From Raphanus sativus (taxonomy: Eukaryota > Streptophyta > Magnoliopsida > Brassicales > Brassicaceae), in the NCBI RefSeq assembly GCF_000801105.2, contig NC_079519.1:11344668-11408667 (forward strand): DNA of 64,000 nucleotides, written 5' to 3'. The notes below the pieces were generated by a model that was given only the letters and a program-made list of their open reading frames with translations, had not been told where the DNA came from and did no database searches. Position numbers and translations under genes: made by a program. This document shows positions 22,600 through 38,163 of the stretch, piece after piece. Numbering within the stretch: position 1 is the first letter of the stretch; every line of letters begins with the position of its first letter.

Positions 22600-23650
22600 A
22601 CGACTTCCATGTAAGTCGACTTCCTTGATCTCTTGTTCTCCATGAATGACCAGTCCTTTATAGCTTGCACTTCTGTCTTCTCTCCTTCCAGCGAAGGCAT
22701 AATTATCATCTCTTTTCTCTTCCAGACGGTCAGTTCTTGAGGACGGTGGTATTAATCGTGACAAAGATCTGAGCAGATTCTAGTATCCAAATAGCCTTTC
22801 ATAACGAAGAGATATCATGATCTCCTCGCCTCCACGAAATACCACCAAGGTCTCAAAGCACAAGTTCTGGAAACCATCAACCGTAACCTGGATCTTATTC
22901 TCATCCAAATCGATCTCTATGACCTCTTTTATGGCCTACCCAATACACTCAAAAGTGGGAGAAGCCCAAAAATGCAATGGGACACCAAGAACTCGTACCC
23001 AAAATGTTATAGTTGTAGGATAGTTCATGTCAACTACAGGTTCCCAACGGAAAAGAGAGAGCATCCAATAGTCAAGATGGTACAATTTCATTCTCAGAAC
23101 CTCAACAATGTCCTCCTCTTGCTGGAAATAGAACTGGAACCTCCCCAATCCCAAGTCTACACACACCATTTTGTCTTCAGCTTTCCAAATCTCTGACAAG
23201 CATAATCAGAAGACCTTTCATATTATGATGTATTGGGTTCATGCACCTGCCAATCAAAAGTGTTGGCATAACCCTCGATCAGCTCTGAGTCACCAAACTG
23301 AGGAACATAAATCCTCATGATTTTCAAATCCTCCTTCTTCACCTTGTTCCCCCTTTCTTTCCCATAATTCTACCTTGCGTCATCGTTATATAACAAATAG
23401 AACCTGAGAACGAATAATGAAAAAAACAGAAAATAAAAATGATATTGTTTGATTTGGTAAGGTTCTCAACTCCTTATATTGGTCCACTCGAATCCCTCCT
23501 CTTTGAAAACACCATCCCTCTGTGATTGTGATTGAGATCTCTGATTAAACCTTCTTGAAGTATTTCCTAATTGGTTTTTCATTAACTTTAATGAACTGAT
23601 CTTTCTTATTAAACAACCACATCTTCGTGCCCATTCCCAAAGATTCATCG
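22600..23650 (-). pseudogene. LINE ORF1 remnant (DUF4283 family)
   Basis: Minus-strand pieces in order: a poorly conserved N-terminal part near 23466-23648 (ends in basic, Ser-rich sequence); the DUF4283 core 22936-23199 (RFQFYFQQEEDIVEVLRMK, YWMLSLFRWEPVVD, TFWVRVLGVPLHFW), interrupted by TAG after SPTFECIG; then in the same frame AIKEVIEIDLDENKIQVTVD and a segment ending YERLFGY where a knuckle should begin; then a Glu/Arg-rich tail to about 22600. Several stops and gaps are seen. It runs in the opposite direction to the intact LINE and belongs to a different subfamily. Confidence 0.7.
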
Positions 23651-24846
23651 TTACAAATGATTAGATACTGTTGTGATTTCCTTCCAAAACTCCCAAAGAC
23701 TCAATAATACACTTAAGTATAGTTCTTCTCTGATTCTTCCTTCCCTATTGTCGTTAATGTGATGTATCATACACAATCGATTGATTTCCTTAACAAAATA
23801 GATACTCCATATCTCCCTTTTATTTAACTAGAAAATCATCATCCAGCTATATTACCCTTTCCGGATCCTAATTCCAGCTTCAATCTTTTTTTTTAAGTCA
23901 TAATCTGAATCTCCAATCAGATCTCGTAATTACACCCTTAACACTAGAATAAGATCGCAAACCTTGATGATTTGAAAAAAGGATCCATTTAAGATCGCAA
24001 ACCTTGATGATTTGAAAAAAGGATCCATTTTCCATCAAGTCACCAAGGAGAATCGAATATCTCCGATACTCTGATATCTTTTATCATATTCGCATCAATG
24101 CCTGTCAATTTTCCATGACAGTCTTTGGTTTCTTTCTATATCTCCTTTTCCTGCCAAATCTCTGATTTTGACCATACTGCTCATGATTTCTGCTTTCCCC
24201 AGTTAACTACATAACCCTAGACCATACTTCTCATGATTTGAGTTTTGTTCTCTAATTTCACTATTTTTATTTTCTAATTGTACTTATCGAAAACTACAAA
24301 AGAACTAAAAAGAATTGTGACAAGAGCATTCCTCATTTATAATTTGGGTCTTTATTTCACTGGATCTTTATTTGATTTTCAGGTTTAGTTAAGTACGTAA
24401 CAATATTTTAAAATCAAAAATTCGATTAAGATCTGAAATTTGAATTTATAGTGGGTTCAATCGGCTTTTAGAAATATTTCAAACCTGAACCAAACTCAAA
24501 CAAGACTTTTATAATATGTGAATGATGTTAAAATCCATAAACTAAACACGATTGAATCCGAACTGAAACACGATTGGTCCACCGAATGTCCAATCCTAAC
24601 AGATATAGTTAAAAAACAATGGTACTTTCAGTAAATTATACAAAAATACAATGTTAGTTTCAAACAATATTCGGGTTTTAAATAAGAGTAGATATCAATA
24701 ATTGGCAGTATACCTCTGAATTAGAGAAGACGGATGTATGTTTAACCCCTTGTTTTGATTGCCATTCCACAAGTCACAAAATAATCTCAGAGATAAAAAT
24801 GATTTGTTGCAGAAGATCATGGCAGTCCAAAAATAAATAAATACTA
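23651..24846. other. No gene; possibly leader of the minus-strand retroelement
   Basis: T/C-rich sequence with short clusters of disrupted ORFs continues beyond the ORF1 remnant to about 24230. It includes a 40-bp perfect tandem duplication. From 24300 to 24846 it is AT-rich and anonymous. Confidence 0.35.
23951..24030. repeat. 40-bp perfect tandem duplication
   Basis: Units 23951-23990 and 23991-24030, both starting AAGATCGCAAACC and ending GGATCCATTT, are identical. Confidence 0.97.
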
Positions 24847-25075
24847 CTCTCTCCATTTCATATTAAGTGTCATTGTAGAGAAATTTTTTCGTTGCAAAAT
24901 AAGTGTCGTTTTCGCATTTTAATGTATAATTTATTAACTTTATTCTCTATTTTATTTTTCTATTGGTTAAGATTTATGGGTAATGGTGTTTTTATATAGG
25001 AAATATGTAAAATTAAATGATTTTTTAATCTGTGTGCACTAGCTTAAAATGACACTTATAATGAAAGAGAGGGAG
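24847..25075. mobile_element. Stowaway-like MITE
   Basis: Left end CTCTCTCCATTTCAT and right end ATGAAAGAGAGGGAG are inverted. Inside them AAGTGTCAT/ATGACACTT are paired, and TA flanks the ends. It lies about 230 bp upstream of the PGM start codon. Confidence 0.65.
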
Positions 25076-25096
25076 TTATATACCATCGAATAAGTG

Positions 25097-25300
25097 GATG
25101 ACGTGGATCCTTCCTTGAAACTTGAAACACAGAAGAAAAAAAGAAGAAAAAGAAAATAGTGTCTCTAGATAAGTGAAGCAAGTACATGTGGCAATCCTAC
25201 ACTTGCTCTCTCTCTCTCTCTTCCTTAGATCTTCCCTCTCTCTCACTCTTTAACGCACACTTTCCCGTGTATCCACTCTCCCCCCCAAGCCAATCTCAAC
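25097..25300 (+). promoter_or_regulatory. PGM promoter and 5' leader
   Basis: TGACGTGG (25099-25106), an ACGT-core element, is followed by a purine-rich stretch, then a CT-rich tract (about 25206-25250) typical of plant 5' leaders, just before the ATG at 25302. No clear TATA box is seen. Confidence 0.4.
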
Positions 25301-25301
25301 A

Positions 25302-29638
<4,337 letters not shown>

Positions 29639-29803
29639 GAAATGACAGGAAAAAGACAATTATCTGTTACTACATGGTCCTAATGAAAGGCAAGTTGGGC
29701 TTCTGACTTCAGTTTTGTCTGCCATGTTTATTCAAAAATTCCAGAGCAATGAAATGCTTATCTATGTAACGTATATATAACTTGAAACATCCTCTGTATA
29801 CAT

Positions 29804-29813
29804 AATAAATAAA
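29804..29813 (+). terminator. PGM polyadenylation signals
   Basis: Two overlapping AATAAA motifs lie about 170 bp after the PGM stop codon. Confidence 0.5.
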
Positions 29814-30071
29814 ACGATATATTTTCTTTCACTTGTCGAGTTATGTTACATGATTCATGACACTGTCTCGGAATAAACTGCTTATTAGAATGTATTTAGC
29901 ATGAGAATCAAAGTTCTTTTTTAATATTTATTTTCTCGGTCCGTCATGAATCATTTGCAACCATCCGGACCATTTAACTTTATAGTATGCGCTCGGCCTA
30001 GTACCTTTGCGATGAGAACAGTCGTCTTTTAGGCTACTTGTAATTGGACGTTTCAACTCAAATTTTTATAT

Positions 30072-30745
30072 CTCGCATATAGGCCTGGGCATCCGGGTCT
30101 TCGGGTCGGGTCTTGTCGGGTCCGGGTCTTTCGGGTCCTCGGAAATTAGACCCATATGGGTATTTATAATTTTCGGGTCGGTTCCGGGTCGGGTCTTGTC
30201 GGGTCCGGATTGGTTCGGGTCTAGAATTTTAGTACCCGTAAAACACATATAATATTCGGGTATTGTTCGGATCCGGGTTGGTTCGGGTATATAAAACCCC
30301 AAAACACTCGAAATACCCAAACTGGACCCGAAAACTCGAAAAATACCCAAAAAACCGTAAAAGTACCCTAATATTTACCTAAAATCAGATCTGAAAACTC
30401 AAAAAATATCTGAATACCCAAATTATATTTTCTGAAAATCTAAAATTACACTCAATTTGAAATTATACCCGAAAATACGAACCTAAAACTTAGAAAAGAT
30501 TAGAAATACCAAAAATATACCCAATCATCCTAATATACCTAATATATAAAATAAATCTCGGGTATTTCGGGTACCCGATCGGGTCTCGGGTCGGGTCCGG
30601 GTCTTACCCAAGACCCGCAGGTCCAAAATAAAAAGACACATATGAGTACTTATAATTTTTCAGGTCGGTTCCGGATCGGGTATTTTCGGGTCGGTTCCGG
30701 GTCAGGTCTTCGGGTCCGGGTAAAATGCCCAGGCCTACTCGCATA
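30072..30745. mobile_element. Non-autonomous hAT element rich in GGGTC repeats
   Basis: The element proper is 30080-30737. Perfect 8-bp duplication CTCGCATA at 30072-30079 and 30738-30745; termini TAGGCCTGGGCA and TGCCCAGGCCTA are exactly inverted. Both flanks inside are filled with variants of TCGGGTCCGGGT, in mirror orientation, around an AT-rich centre. No coding capacity. Confidence 0.9.
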
Positions 30746-31316
30746 CATCCTCTTCATTGGTTTGTACTTTTCCTCCTCGTAGGAGACCTAGTGAATATTG
30801 GGTTACACTACAAGGATCAAGTGAATGTAGATAAGAAAGCAGAGAAGCTGCACTTGTTTATTTCGTCTATGTACTTGGAGGCTCCTTTAGCTGACAAATT
30901 TTCATGATAGAGACTTGGGTCGTGAGATCTGCGACTGGTTGTTGTTTTTTTTTTTGTTATCGTGCGATCTGCGACCTGTAATTAATCACGTCTCGCAGGT
31001 TATTATTCGTTTTGGCGTTGTGCGACCATTCGCAGGTTGTTAAAAATTGCTGAAAAAAATACCAACTAGAAATTAAAATTTTTGAGTCGCATGACTGGTC
31101 TTAGGTCGTGCAGATCGCATATCACACCATATACAAACGAACATAATAATCTTATAATCTTATATCGCGTGACACTTAAATGAACATGACCACTATCTAT
31201 TTATCGCCCTTCAAAGACCAGTCGATTTGCTGTACAAGTAAGACTTCTACTCACATATACACGCACACAATTATCAACTCTTGGATATTTTATTTTGACT
31301 AAAACTAATATAGGGG

Positions 31317-31475
31317 TTAGAGCATCTTCTTTAAGGATATCTCACTTGAGATACTTTGGATTACGCTTCCAGTAAAACTTAGAATTCCGTAACTACATAC
31401 ACATATATAAAATAAACATACATTTACTTGTATTTTTAGATACTCTTAGATAGATACTCCGATGGGGTGCTCTTA
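31317..31475. mobile_element. Tourist/Harbinger-like MITE, 153 bp
   Basis: TTA duplications at 31317-31319 and 31473-31475 flank GAGCATCTTC...GGGTGCTC termini. Size and 3-bp target fit a Tourist MITE. Confidence 0.65.
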
Positions 31476-33583
31476 TAGTCTAGTATTTTGCTTACAGAAC
31501 GATGTACATAGGTACAAATGAAATCATGTCTGCGTCTTTCCCACATATCTATACAGATTCTTGGCAATCAAGCATCTTTGTTTTTTCTTTCTCATCTTGT
31601 CTTATTCTAAATTTCTGTTCTGAGCACAAACGCTTGGTCGAGCCGTGCGAAGAACTTCTTATGCCATAAGCAAGAAAAAGTTTATTCAATATTATATTAA
31701 ATTAATAAAATAAATTTATTTTATAAATAAAAGGAATGTTAAAAACTAGAAAATAATAGTAATCTTCAATAAAACCTAATAATGTAATTAGTAAGCTGGA
31801 AGAAAAGAAATATTTTCACTCAAAGAAAAAACTAAAATGTAAAATCATAAGGTTAAATAATAAAAATAAATAAATTGGTTCAAAGTAATAGTAAAATATT
31901 TGTAAAACAGATATGGATGTTGAAAGAATTTTGCATAAATAGAGAAGAGTTTAACACATTGGCGGTTTTGGAATTTTGGACAAAATCTTTGACAGAAAAA
32001 CATATTATCAATAGACGACATATCAAACGTAATTTACATATTTGTTAAGTAGGCACGGCTCTGGTCGTATTCATATATCATAAACAGAGAGACATGTTTT
32101 TGGCGTTATTTGGTGATTAAGTCGTCTTTTTCTAGAGAAATCAAGAACCAAAGATCTATAAAGAGATCATTTCTGTTCCGTGATGTCTAGTGTCATCAGT
32201 TAAGACATACACTCTCTCTCTCTCTCTGTCCACTCAAATAATGCCACAGATGAAAAAAAGGTAATCTTTTCAAAGTGGAAAAACAAGAGAATGAAACGGA
32301 ACTATGTTGTGTGTCCTTATTTGTGGACGGGTGACGAACCATATGCTGAAACGTAGTCCGGTCGAGCATTGTTGTGGCTCTATCAATACCGTAGTGATTT
32401 TTTTTTTGTTTGACTAAATTTTAATATCGTAGTGATTTCTTCTCTTTTTAAAATTAGAATGACATATTTCCTCTGTTCCCCAGCTTCTTTTTATCTGTTA
32501 TGTCGTATACCGTTTTGTTCGTATTTTACATTGGTATTCAATGTGTGAGCGACGAGTTCTCAACATATTTAAAATTAAAAAAAAAATATAGAATGAATAT
32601 CTCGAAAGTATTTCAAGTTTTCAGACACTGATTCTGTATTTTATTTTTAGTTCTTATTATATATTTGTTGAGATACCTTCTCTCACACTTCCAACTAGAA
32701 TGTTCATAGATTCTTTAAGCGTAACTTTGACCTACATCAGATCAATTTGTTTTTTTTTGTTTTTGTAAGAAATCAGATCAGTTTGTTCTCCCTCTGAGAT
32801 AGCGTTTTTTTCCCAGCTGACCTGTTGGGATCTGATCATAGATCACCAGAACATCACTTGTACGGGACTCTTAAGAGGCCCCCCTCCCTCCCCACCCTCC
32901 TTTTCTTTTGTTTGTTTTCACTTTTGGAGATACCTACACTTACCTGCAATTTTCCTGTTATGTGTGACAAGAATATGAGAAAGTTATGGTTTGATAGTGA
33001 GATTGTCATGTCTCGAGCACCGTTTTTTGTCGATTAGTGAAGAGGAGGGACCCCTCTTAGTGGTTTTATAAAGTAGAAACGCCAAGTGACAAGAAAGGAT
33101 TGGTTTTGTTTGATTCTTCTAGTTTTCACTCGTAAATATTTTTCTCTCTTTTTCTTTCATTTGTGCATGGAAAGTTAGATAGAAAAAAAAATGGGGTGCT
33201 TTACTTCTCTTTGACCTAGCTTTTTCTTCGCATTCTACATCATTTTTTTTCCTCTCTATGTCAATTGTTTTGTAATCATTTCGATTTGAACTCCAAAAAT
33301 AGAAATTGTCATTAACAAAGTGTACCAGTATCTTTTTTTTTCTTTTGAAACACAGTACCAGTATCTTTTAAATACATCTTTCTATGACTGGATATGAGTT
33401 TGTGACTGAATTCAAAATTTGCACATAATCAGTAACCAATGTAAAATTATCCAACCGGATCATGTAAGGATGTATTTTTGGTTTCACATACTATCCAAAC
33501 TTCAATCGAATCAAAACGGATATCTTAAAATCTCAAATTATTTTTTTGATAAAACTGAACTGAAAAACTGAATTAATATTCAA
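31476..33583. other. Intergenic, no gene recognised
   Basis: AT-rich with short T and CT tracts (for example CT repeats near 32212-32229). ORFs of up to 70 residues show no family features. Confidence 0.45.
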
Positions 33584-34162
33584 ATCAATATAATTAAATC
33601 AGAATCCCTTTTATGGATTTGCCCCTGATTTTCCTTAGCATATTACTTTTTGTGCCATCAGATTTGTTTTAAAAATAAAAATTCATTAAGGATAAAAGAG
33701 GAAATGAAATATAGACCACATAAACAACCAACTAACTCACGTTACATTTTTATTTATGACCTGTATTATCGCATTTGAACCAATTAAACCAGTATTAATT
33801 GGATAATAAATATGTCTTCGTGTTCTCATGAACCAAATGATATACGATTGTTCAGGGGTGGGCACTTCGGTTATCAATATAATTAAATCAGAATCCCTTT
33901 TATGGATTTGCCCCTGATTTTCCTTGGCATATTACTTTTTGTGCCATCAGATTTGTTTTAAAAATAAAAATTCATTAAGAATAAAAGAGGAAATGAAATA
34001 TAGACCACATAAACAACCAACTAACTCACGTAACATTTTTATTTATGACCTGTATTATCGCATTTGAACCAATTAAACCAGTATTAATTGGATAATAAAT
34101 ATGTCTTCGTGTTCTCATGAACCAAATGATATACGATTGTTTAGGGGTGGGCACTTCAGTTA
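33584..34162. repeat. 289-bp tandem duplication overlapping a hAT end
   Basis: Unit 1 (33584-33872) and unit 2 (33873 to about 34162) are nearly identical with a handful of substitutions. Each ends with ATACGATTGTT, then (C/T)AGGGGTGGGCACTTC, so the hAT target site and its first bases are present twice. Confidence 0.92.
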
Positions 34163-34911
34163 TTTTTGATTCGGTTCGGGTTCGGTTCGGTTTGGTTAAT
34201 TCGGTTCAACAATTTGTCCAACCAAAGTAAACCATAATTAGTTCGGTTTGGATCGGTTTCGGTTCGGTTTGAGTTCGGTTCGGTTTGAGTTCGGTTTGGT
34301 TTTAGTTCGGTTCAATTTTAAAACAAAAATGCATTGTCACAAAATCATCACGTTGGCAACTATGAAAAATTAAATTATGTTGACTAACTCCAATATAAAA
34401 CCAAAACAAAAAACTTTCAAAAGCCCAAAACATTTACAATCAAATCAAAGTTAACTATAGTAAATAAAAAATTTAAAAAAACATGGTAAATAATGCTTCT
34501 TAAAAATAAATATGTAAATTAAATCTAATATAAAACTGAAACAAAAAAACCCTTAATAAACTACAAAAAATTTTATAAGAACACAATTAAACAAAAATTA
34601 ACTAAAGTAAATAAAAAGATTAAGATAATTTTTAATAAAGTTAACAATGACTTTAGAGCTAGGATTTAAGTATTATATATTGCTGGTACGTTTTATTCAA
34701 ATAATAAAAAAGTACATTGGTTACGGGTTCGTATTAATTTGGTTTTGTTCGGTTTTGGTTCGGTTCGGTTTCGGTTCGGTTTGTTCGGGTTGGAAAAATC
34801 TTAAACCTAACTAGTTGATAATAGACTTTGGTTCGGTTCGGATCGGTTTCGGTTCAATCGATTCGGTTCGATCGGTTCGGTTCGGTTTTTTTGCCCACCC
34901 CTACGATTGTT
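34134..34911. mobile_element. Non-autonomous hAT element rich in GGTTCGG repeats
   Basis: The element proper is 34142-34903. Perfect 8-bp duplication CGATTGTT at 34134-34141 and 34904-34911; termini TAGGGGTGGGC and GCCCACCCCTA are inverted. Arrays of TTCGGTTCGG lie inside each end. The centre is AT-rich and non-coding. Confidence 0.9.
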
Positions 34912-37055
34912 GGGGGGGGTTTTAATGTTCTCATGTTCTCATCCATTATTAGATTAGATACCAACAAATTGACTTTTCCACATGTAAGGCCAATGCACAC
35001 AAATGAAAATTAAAGAATCTGCAAATTTATCATTTTATTATGTTTTGTTAATGACATCATAGAACGAAATATATAGGAATTCAAACATATATGCCCATTG
35101 GTAAAATTTGTTGATAAAGAGAAAGAACAAAACAATGATGTTCGTTCTTAATATATGTCATGTAAATTGATGCGTAGAACATTTAACCCTAAAGCTTACC
35201 ACTCGAATACCAAAAACTAATATACCCACTTAAAAAAGTATATATATATATATATATATACCCACTTAGTGTATATCATATAATATCATTTTACAACCAA
35301 TAAATCTCTATCATTAGAATCAAACTCTTAAATGAAATGCAAAATCACCCCATTCAAAATTCAAAATAAAAAATCATCAAATCCAAAATTTTGTTAAACT
35401 CGAATAATATTTTATTTTTGTCAAGAACTCGAATAATATTATTTTCTGTTTCGAAAATAGTGTTTTAAACAATAACGAGGTATAACGCCAAGTAATATTC
35501 GTTATTCACCAATTATCAATTAGTAACAAAACCTTATTATACATCATACCGAAATTTCCTCCCAACAAACCAGAATTTCTTTAATTTTTTTGGTAACTAT
35601 TATCTAACCACTAAGTTAGAATAACCTATGTTATATAATGATATATAAATTAAATTTATTTAACTTCTTAAAAAAATACAGAAAATGTTATATATTTACA
35701 AAAAAAAATACAAACCCACAAACCCACATTATATATGCGGGTCAAGATCTAGAATGAAAAAAAATGATTACAAAGATACGGGCATGTGATTACAAAGAAC
35801 CGAGCGTATACCAGATCGACTTTTAAATTGATATTATTTTATAAAATAGATTTTGATTAAAATTTATACACAAATATGATTACAAAGAAAAACAAAAATA
35901 TGAACATTATTATTTTTTTCTAAAAAGAAAACAAAAAATATATCCGTCCTTCGAAAGGGCGGATCAAAATCTAGTGAGTATTTTAAATCTAGATAAATAC
36001 TTTTAATGCTCAATTTTATGTATTTTGGTCTCATCTAAAATTACCTGACCTTAAAGCAAATATTATAACCAAATTCAAAATGAGTTTTGATCGAAACCGA
36101 ATCTAAGAATAGTCATAAAATTACTCGAAATTGAACTCAAACCCGAGAACCCCATTCAGAGTCCAAGCCACGAATCTTATTCTCTGTTTTAAAGAAAACT
36201 CTATAATTAGTTTCAAAAAAAAAAAAAAACTCTATAATTTAACAACCGAACTTAGAAGTACATTGTTTTTCTTTATTGAAAATTGTACACAATGTGACAT
36301 ACGAACATAAGAAACTAAAAATAATGATACTATATGTCTAGTAAACTAATTCTGCTATCCACTCAAAGTCAGATACATTGCTATGGTAAGTAAAAAATTG
36401 AGAATATCATTCTACGAGAGCATTAAATTTATATCAACTAACTTGACATAACATAGATATAAGTGATAATTTTGTAATAAAAATAGACTGTGATGTAAAT
36501 GAATTGACACGACAATCTGAGTCAATGTGACCAATTATTTTAGAGAAAATTAAAAAAAAAGAGACACTTTCAATTTAGATTTGTCTCGATAAGATTTTTA
36601 GAGGATTATTTAGGTAAATATGATTTATATTTCTTTTAATACCAATTATACCTTTTAATTAACCAAATTATTTTTAACTAAAAATTATAATATTTTGATT
36701 TAAGTTTTTATTGAAAAGAAAGAAGTATAAAACAGAAAAAAAATCCACGTAAATCTTTTTACCAAAATTTATTTTTCTCTTTACGCATCTTCTCCCCCAT
36801 ACCTTCAACCTGTTATTAATGATGATTTAGAATGAATAGAGAATCCTTGTTCTGACTGTCGGTATCAATCCTATCTAGCTCGTGGTGGTGCCTAAATAGA
36901 TGGGTGTCATCGTTATCTCTTTGGTTATTAAATTCAATGAAGAATAGTGAAACGAAGAAGCCAGACGCATCCTCTGAGCTGCAGATTGGAAAAAAATGAA
37001 TCATTGGTTAGATTCAAGAACCAATCAAATGCGGAAGCTTATAACTATTAATTAT
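34912..37055. other. Intergenic AT-rich sequence
   Basis: No gene recognised. It contains a (TA)n run at about 35239-35260 and a Helitron-like 3' end at 35944-35975. Confidence 0.4.
35944..35975 (+). mobile_element. Helitron-like 3' terminus
   Basis: A short hairpin (CCGTCCTT / AAGGGCGG) is followed by ATCAAAAT and CTAGT, the CTRR-T end of a Helitron. The 5' end (TC) is not identified, so the element's extent is unknown. Confidence 0.45.
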
Positions 37056-37060
37056 AAAAG

Positions 37061-37362
37061 TGTTATAAACGTGCATGAAACAAATGTCAAAAATGACAGC
37101 ACCGAATTACCCAAGCTTCGTGTAAATGTAACAAGTGTGGAGCCCATTATCACTGTGCATGCATAGTAATTTACTTTTCTTACTTCTATATATACGATCG
37201 ACTTCGATCATTGTAAGACACACAATTCTCTCCTCCTCCTCTATATAATAAACTTTCTCTCGTTTACTCTCTTGTATCAGTATTATCTCTCTTCTGCGGG
37301 TATAAAATTTCACTCTTATTTAAAATTCTCGATACTATAAAATTATAACTTATTTTATAACA
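37061..37362 (+). repeat. Copia 5' LTR
   Basis: Begins TGTTATAAAC, ends TTTTATAACA. TATATATA at 37187-37194 is the likely promoter and is followed by a CT-rich stretch. Confidence 0.93.
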
Positions 37363-37380
37363 CGTTATCAGCACGATCAC
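37363..37380 (+). promoter_or_regulatory. Copia primer-binding region
   Basis: CGTTATCAGCACG directly after the LTR is the common plant copia priming site. It resembles the initiator-methionine tRNA type but is offset. Confidence 0.6.
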
Positions 37381-37391
37381 TCTGCAATTCG

Positions 37392-38161
37392 GTAAAGTTT
37401 ATATGTATCATATTTACCCTGCTATAATGGCCGGTATACCGCCTATATTATTATTTATTATTTTATAGTGGTTGTTTTAATTCACCATTATTTACCTATA
37501 TTAATGCGGGCGGTATGTCGCCTCGTTAATAAACCTTGATTATTAATTACATTATAATCGTTTGGCTCGGCTGTGCCGCCGCAAAATTTATTTAAAAATG
37601 AAAATTAGACTATCACTATACTACGATTAATATTTACATGTTTATTATAATATGGCTATTATATAAATGCTTAGTGGTCTATATAAATTATTTATGAAAT
37701 TTATGGAATCTGATTGACTACTTATTACAATATTTTCGGATTAATTTTCGATTTAACGATTTAACCCCAACGGTCACAAAGAAAAATTTTCAAAAATTTT
37801 ACCTTTTTACAACGGCTATGAACAGTATTTTTACATCTATAAATACACTCATACTTCACTCATTTTCTTCATCAAAAATTACTCATCTTCTCTCAAATAT
37901 TTTCAAATCGCTCTCCTCCGGTTTTTTTTTTTCAAGAAAGATGATTCGCGCGTTTTTGATTTTAGTTGCAATTCTAATTTGTATTTCTATTTACGGTTTA
38001 TTTGTTGGAGAATTTGCTCCGGGGGAATTTACGATGAATATCGGTTTACTTTTCTATACACTATTTCTATTTGTAATTGCTTGCATGATTAATGTAAACG
38101 GTTCATTTTAAATATTATAAAATTCTAATAAAATTTACTATTTTGTGTCTTGGAAATTCAG
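37392..38161 (+). other. Possible leader intron of the copia element
   Basis: Donor-like CG|GTAAAG at 37391/37392 and acceptor-like TTCAG|AAATGG at 38161/38162 bound a leader that contains a small ORF. Both signals are readable, but splicing is inferred. Confidence 0.4.
37941..38111 (+). CDS. Small hydrophobic ORF in the copia leader
   Basis: Fifty-six codons from ATG at 37941 (an in-frame extension reaches back to about 37818). The peptide has two hydrophobic stretches, IRAFLILVAILICISIYGLF and IGLLFYTLFLFVIACMI, separated by a short polar loop with two Glu, so it could span a membrane twice. It lies before gag and inside the putative leader intron. No family is recognised. It may be a translated upstream ORF or a chance reading of AT-rich DNA. 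Confidence 0.35.
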   Translation: MIRAFLILVAILICISIYGLFVGEFAPGEFTMNIGLLFYTLFLFVIACMINVNGSF

Positions 38162-38163
38162 AA

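Larger units (their letters stand above)
13773..22620. mobile_element. MULE-2: Mutator-like element related to MULE-1, split by a LINE
   Basis: The left end GGGGGATTTGCC and the following block with CAAATG/TAAATGTAAAAC resemble the MULE-1 terminus. The interior shares the TATA/ATGGCTGCA promoter block (19854-19903) and exon-like cassettes near 20039 and 20444. Its palindromes are GACGACTT/AAGTCGTC instead of GTAGACTT/AAGTCTAC, for example two 14-nt arms at 22320-22350. A LINE interrupts it at 13831-19140. The right end is uncertain: the motif array stops near 22615, where a LINE ORF1 remnant begins, and I find no terminal repeat or target duplication there. Confidence 0.55.

Noticed and set aside
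30066..30350. 94-residue minus-strand ORF in the GGGTC repeat element
   Set aside because: Translation of low-complexity Pro/Asp repeats in a hAT end; not a gene.
32865..33056. Possible miRNA-like hairpin (AAGAGGCCCCCCTCC against GAGGGACCCCTCTT)
   Set aside because: Pairing is about 14 of 18 with several mismatches over a long loop, and no known plant miRNA is recognised.
36816..37004. Minus-strand 62-residue ORF before the copia
   Set aside because: Low-complexity, no start context or homology; likely chance.
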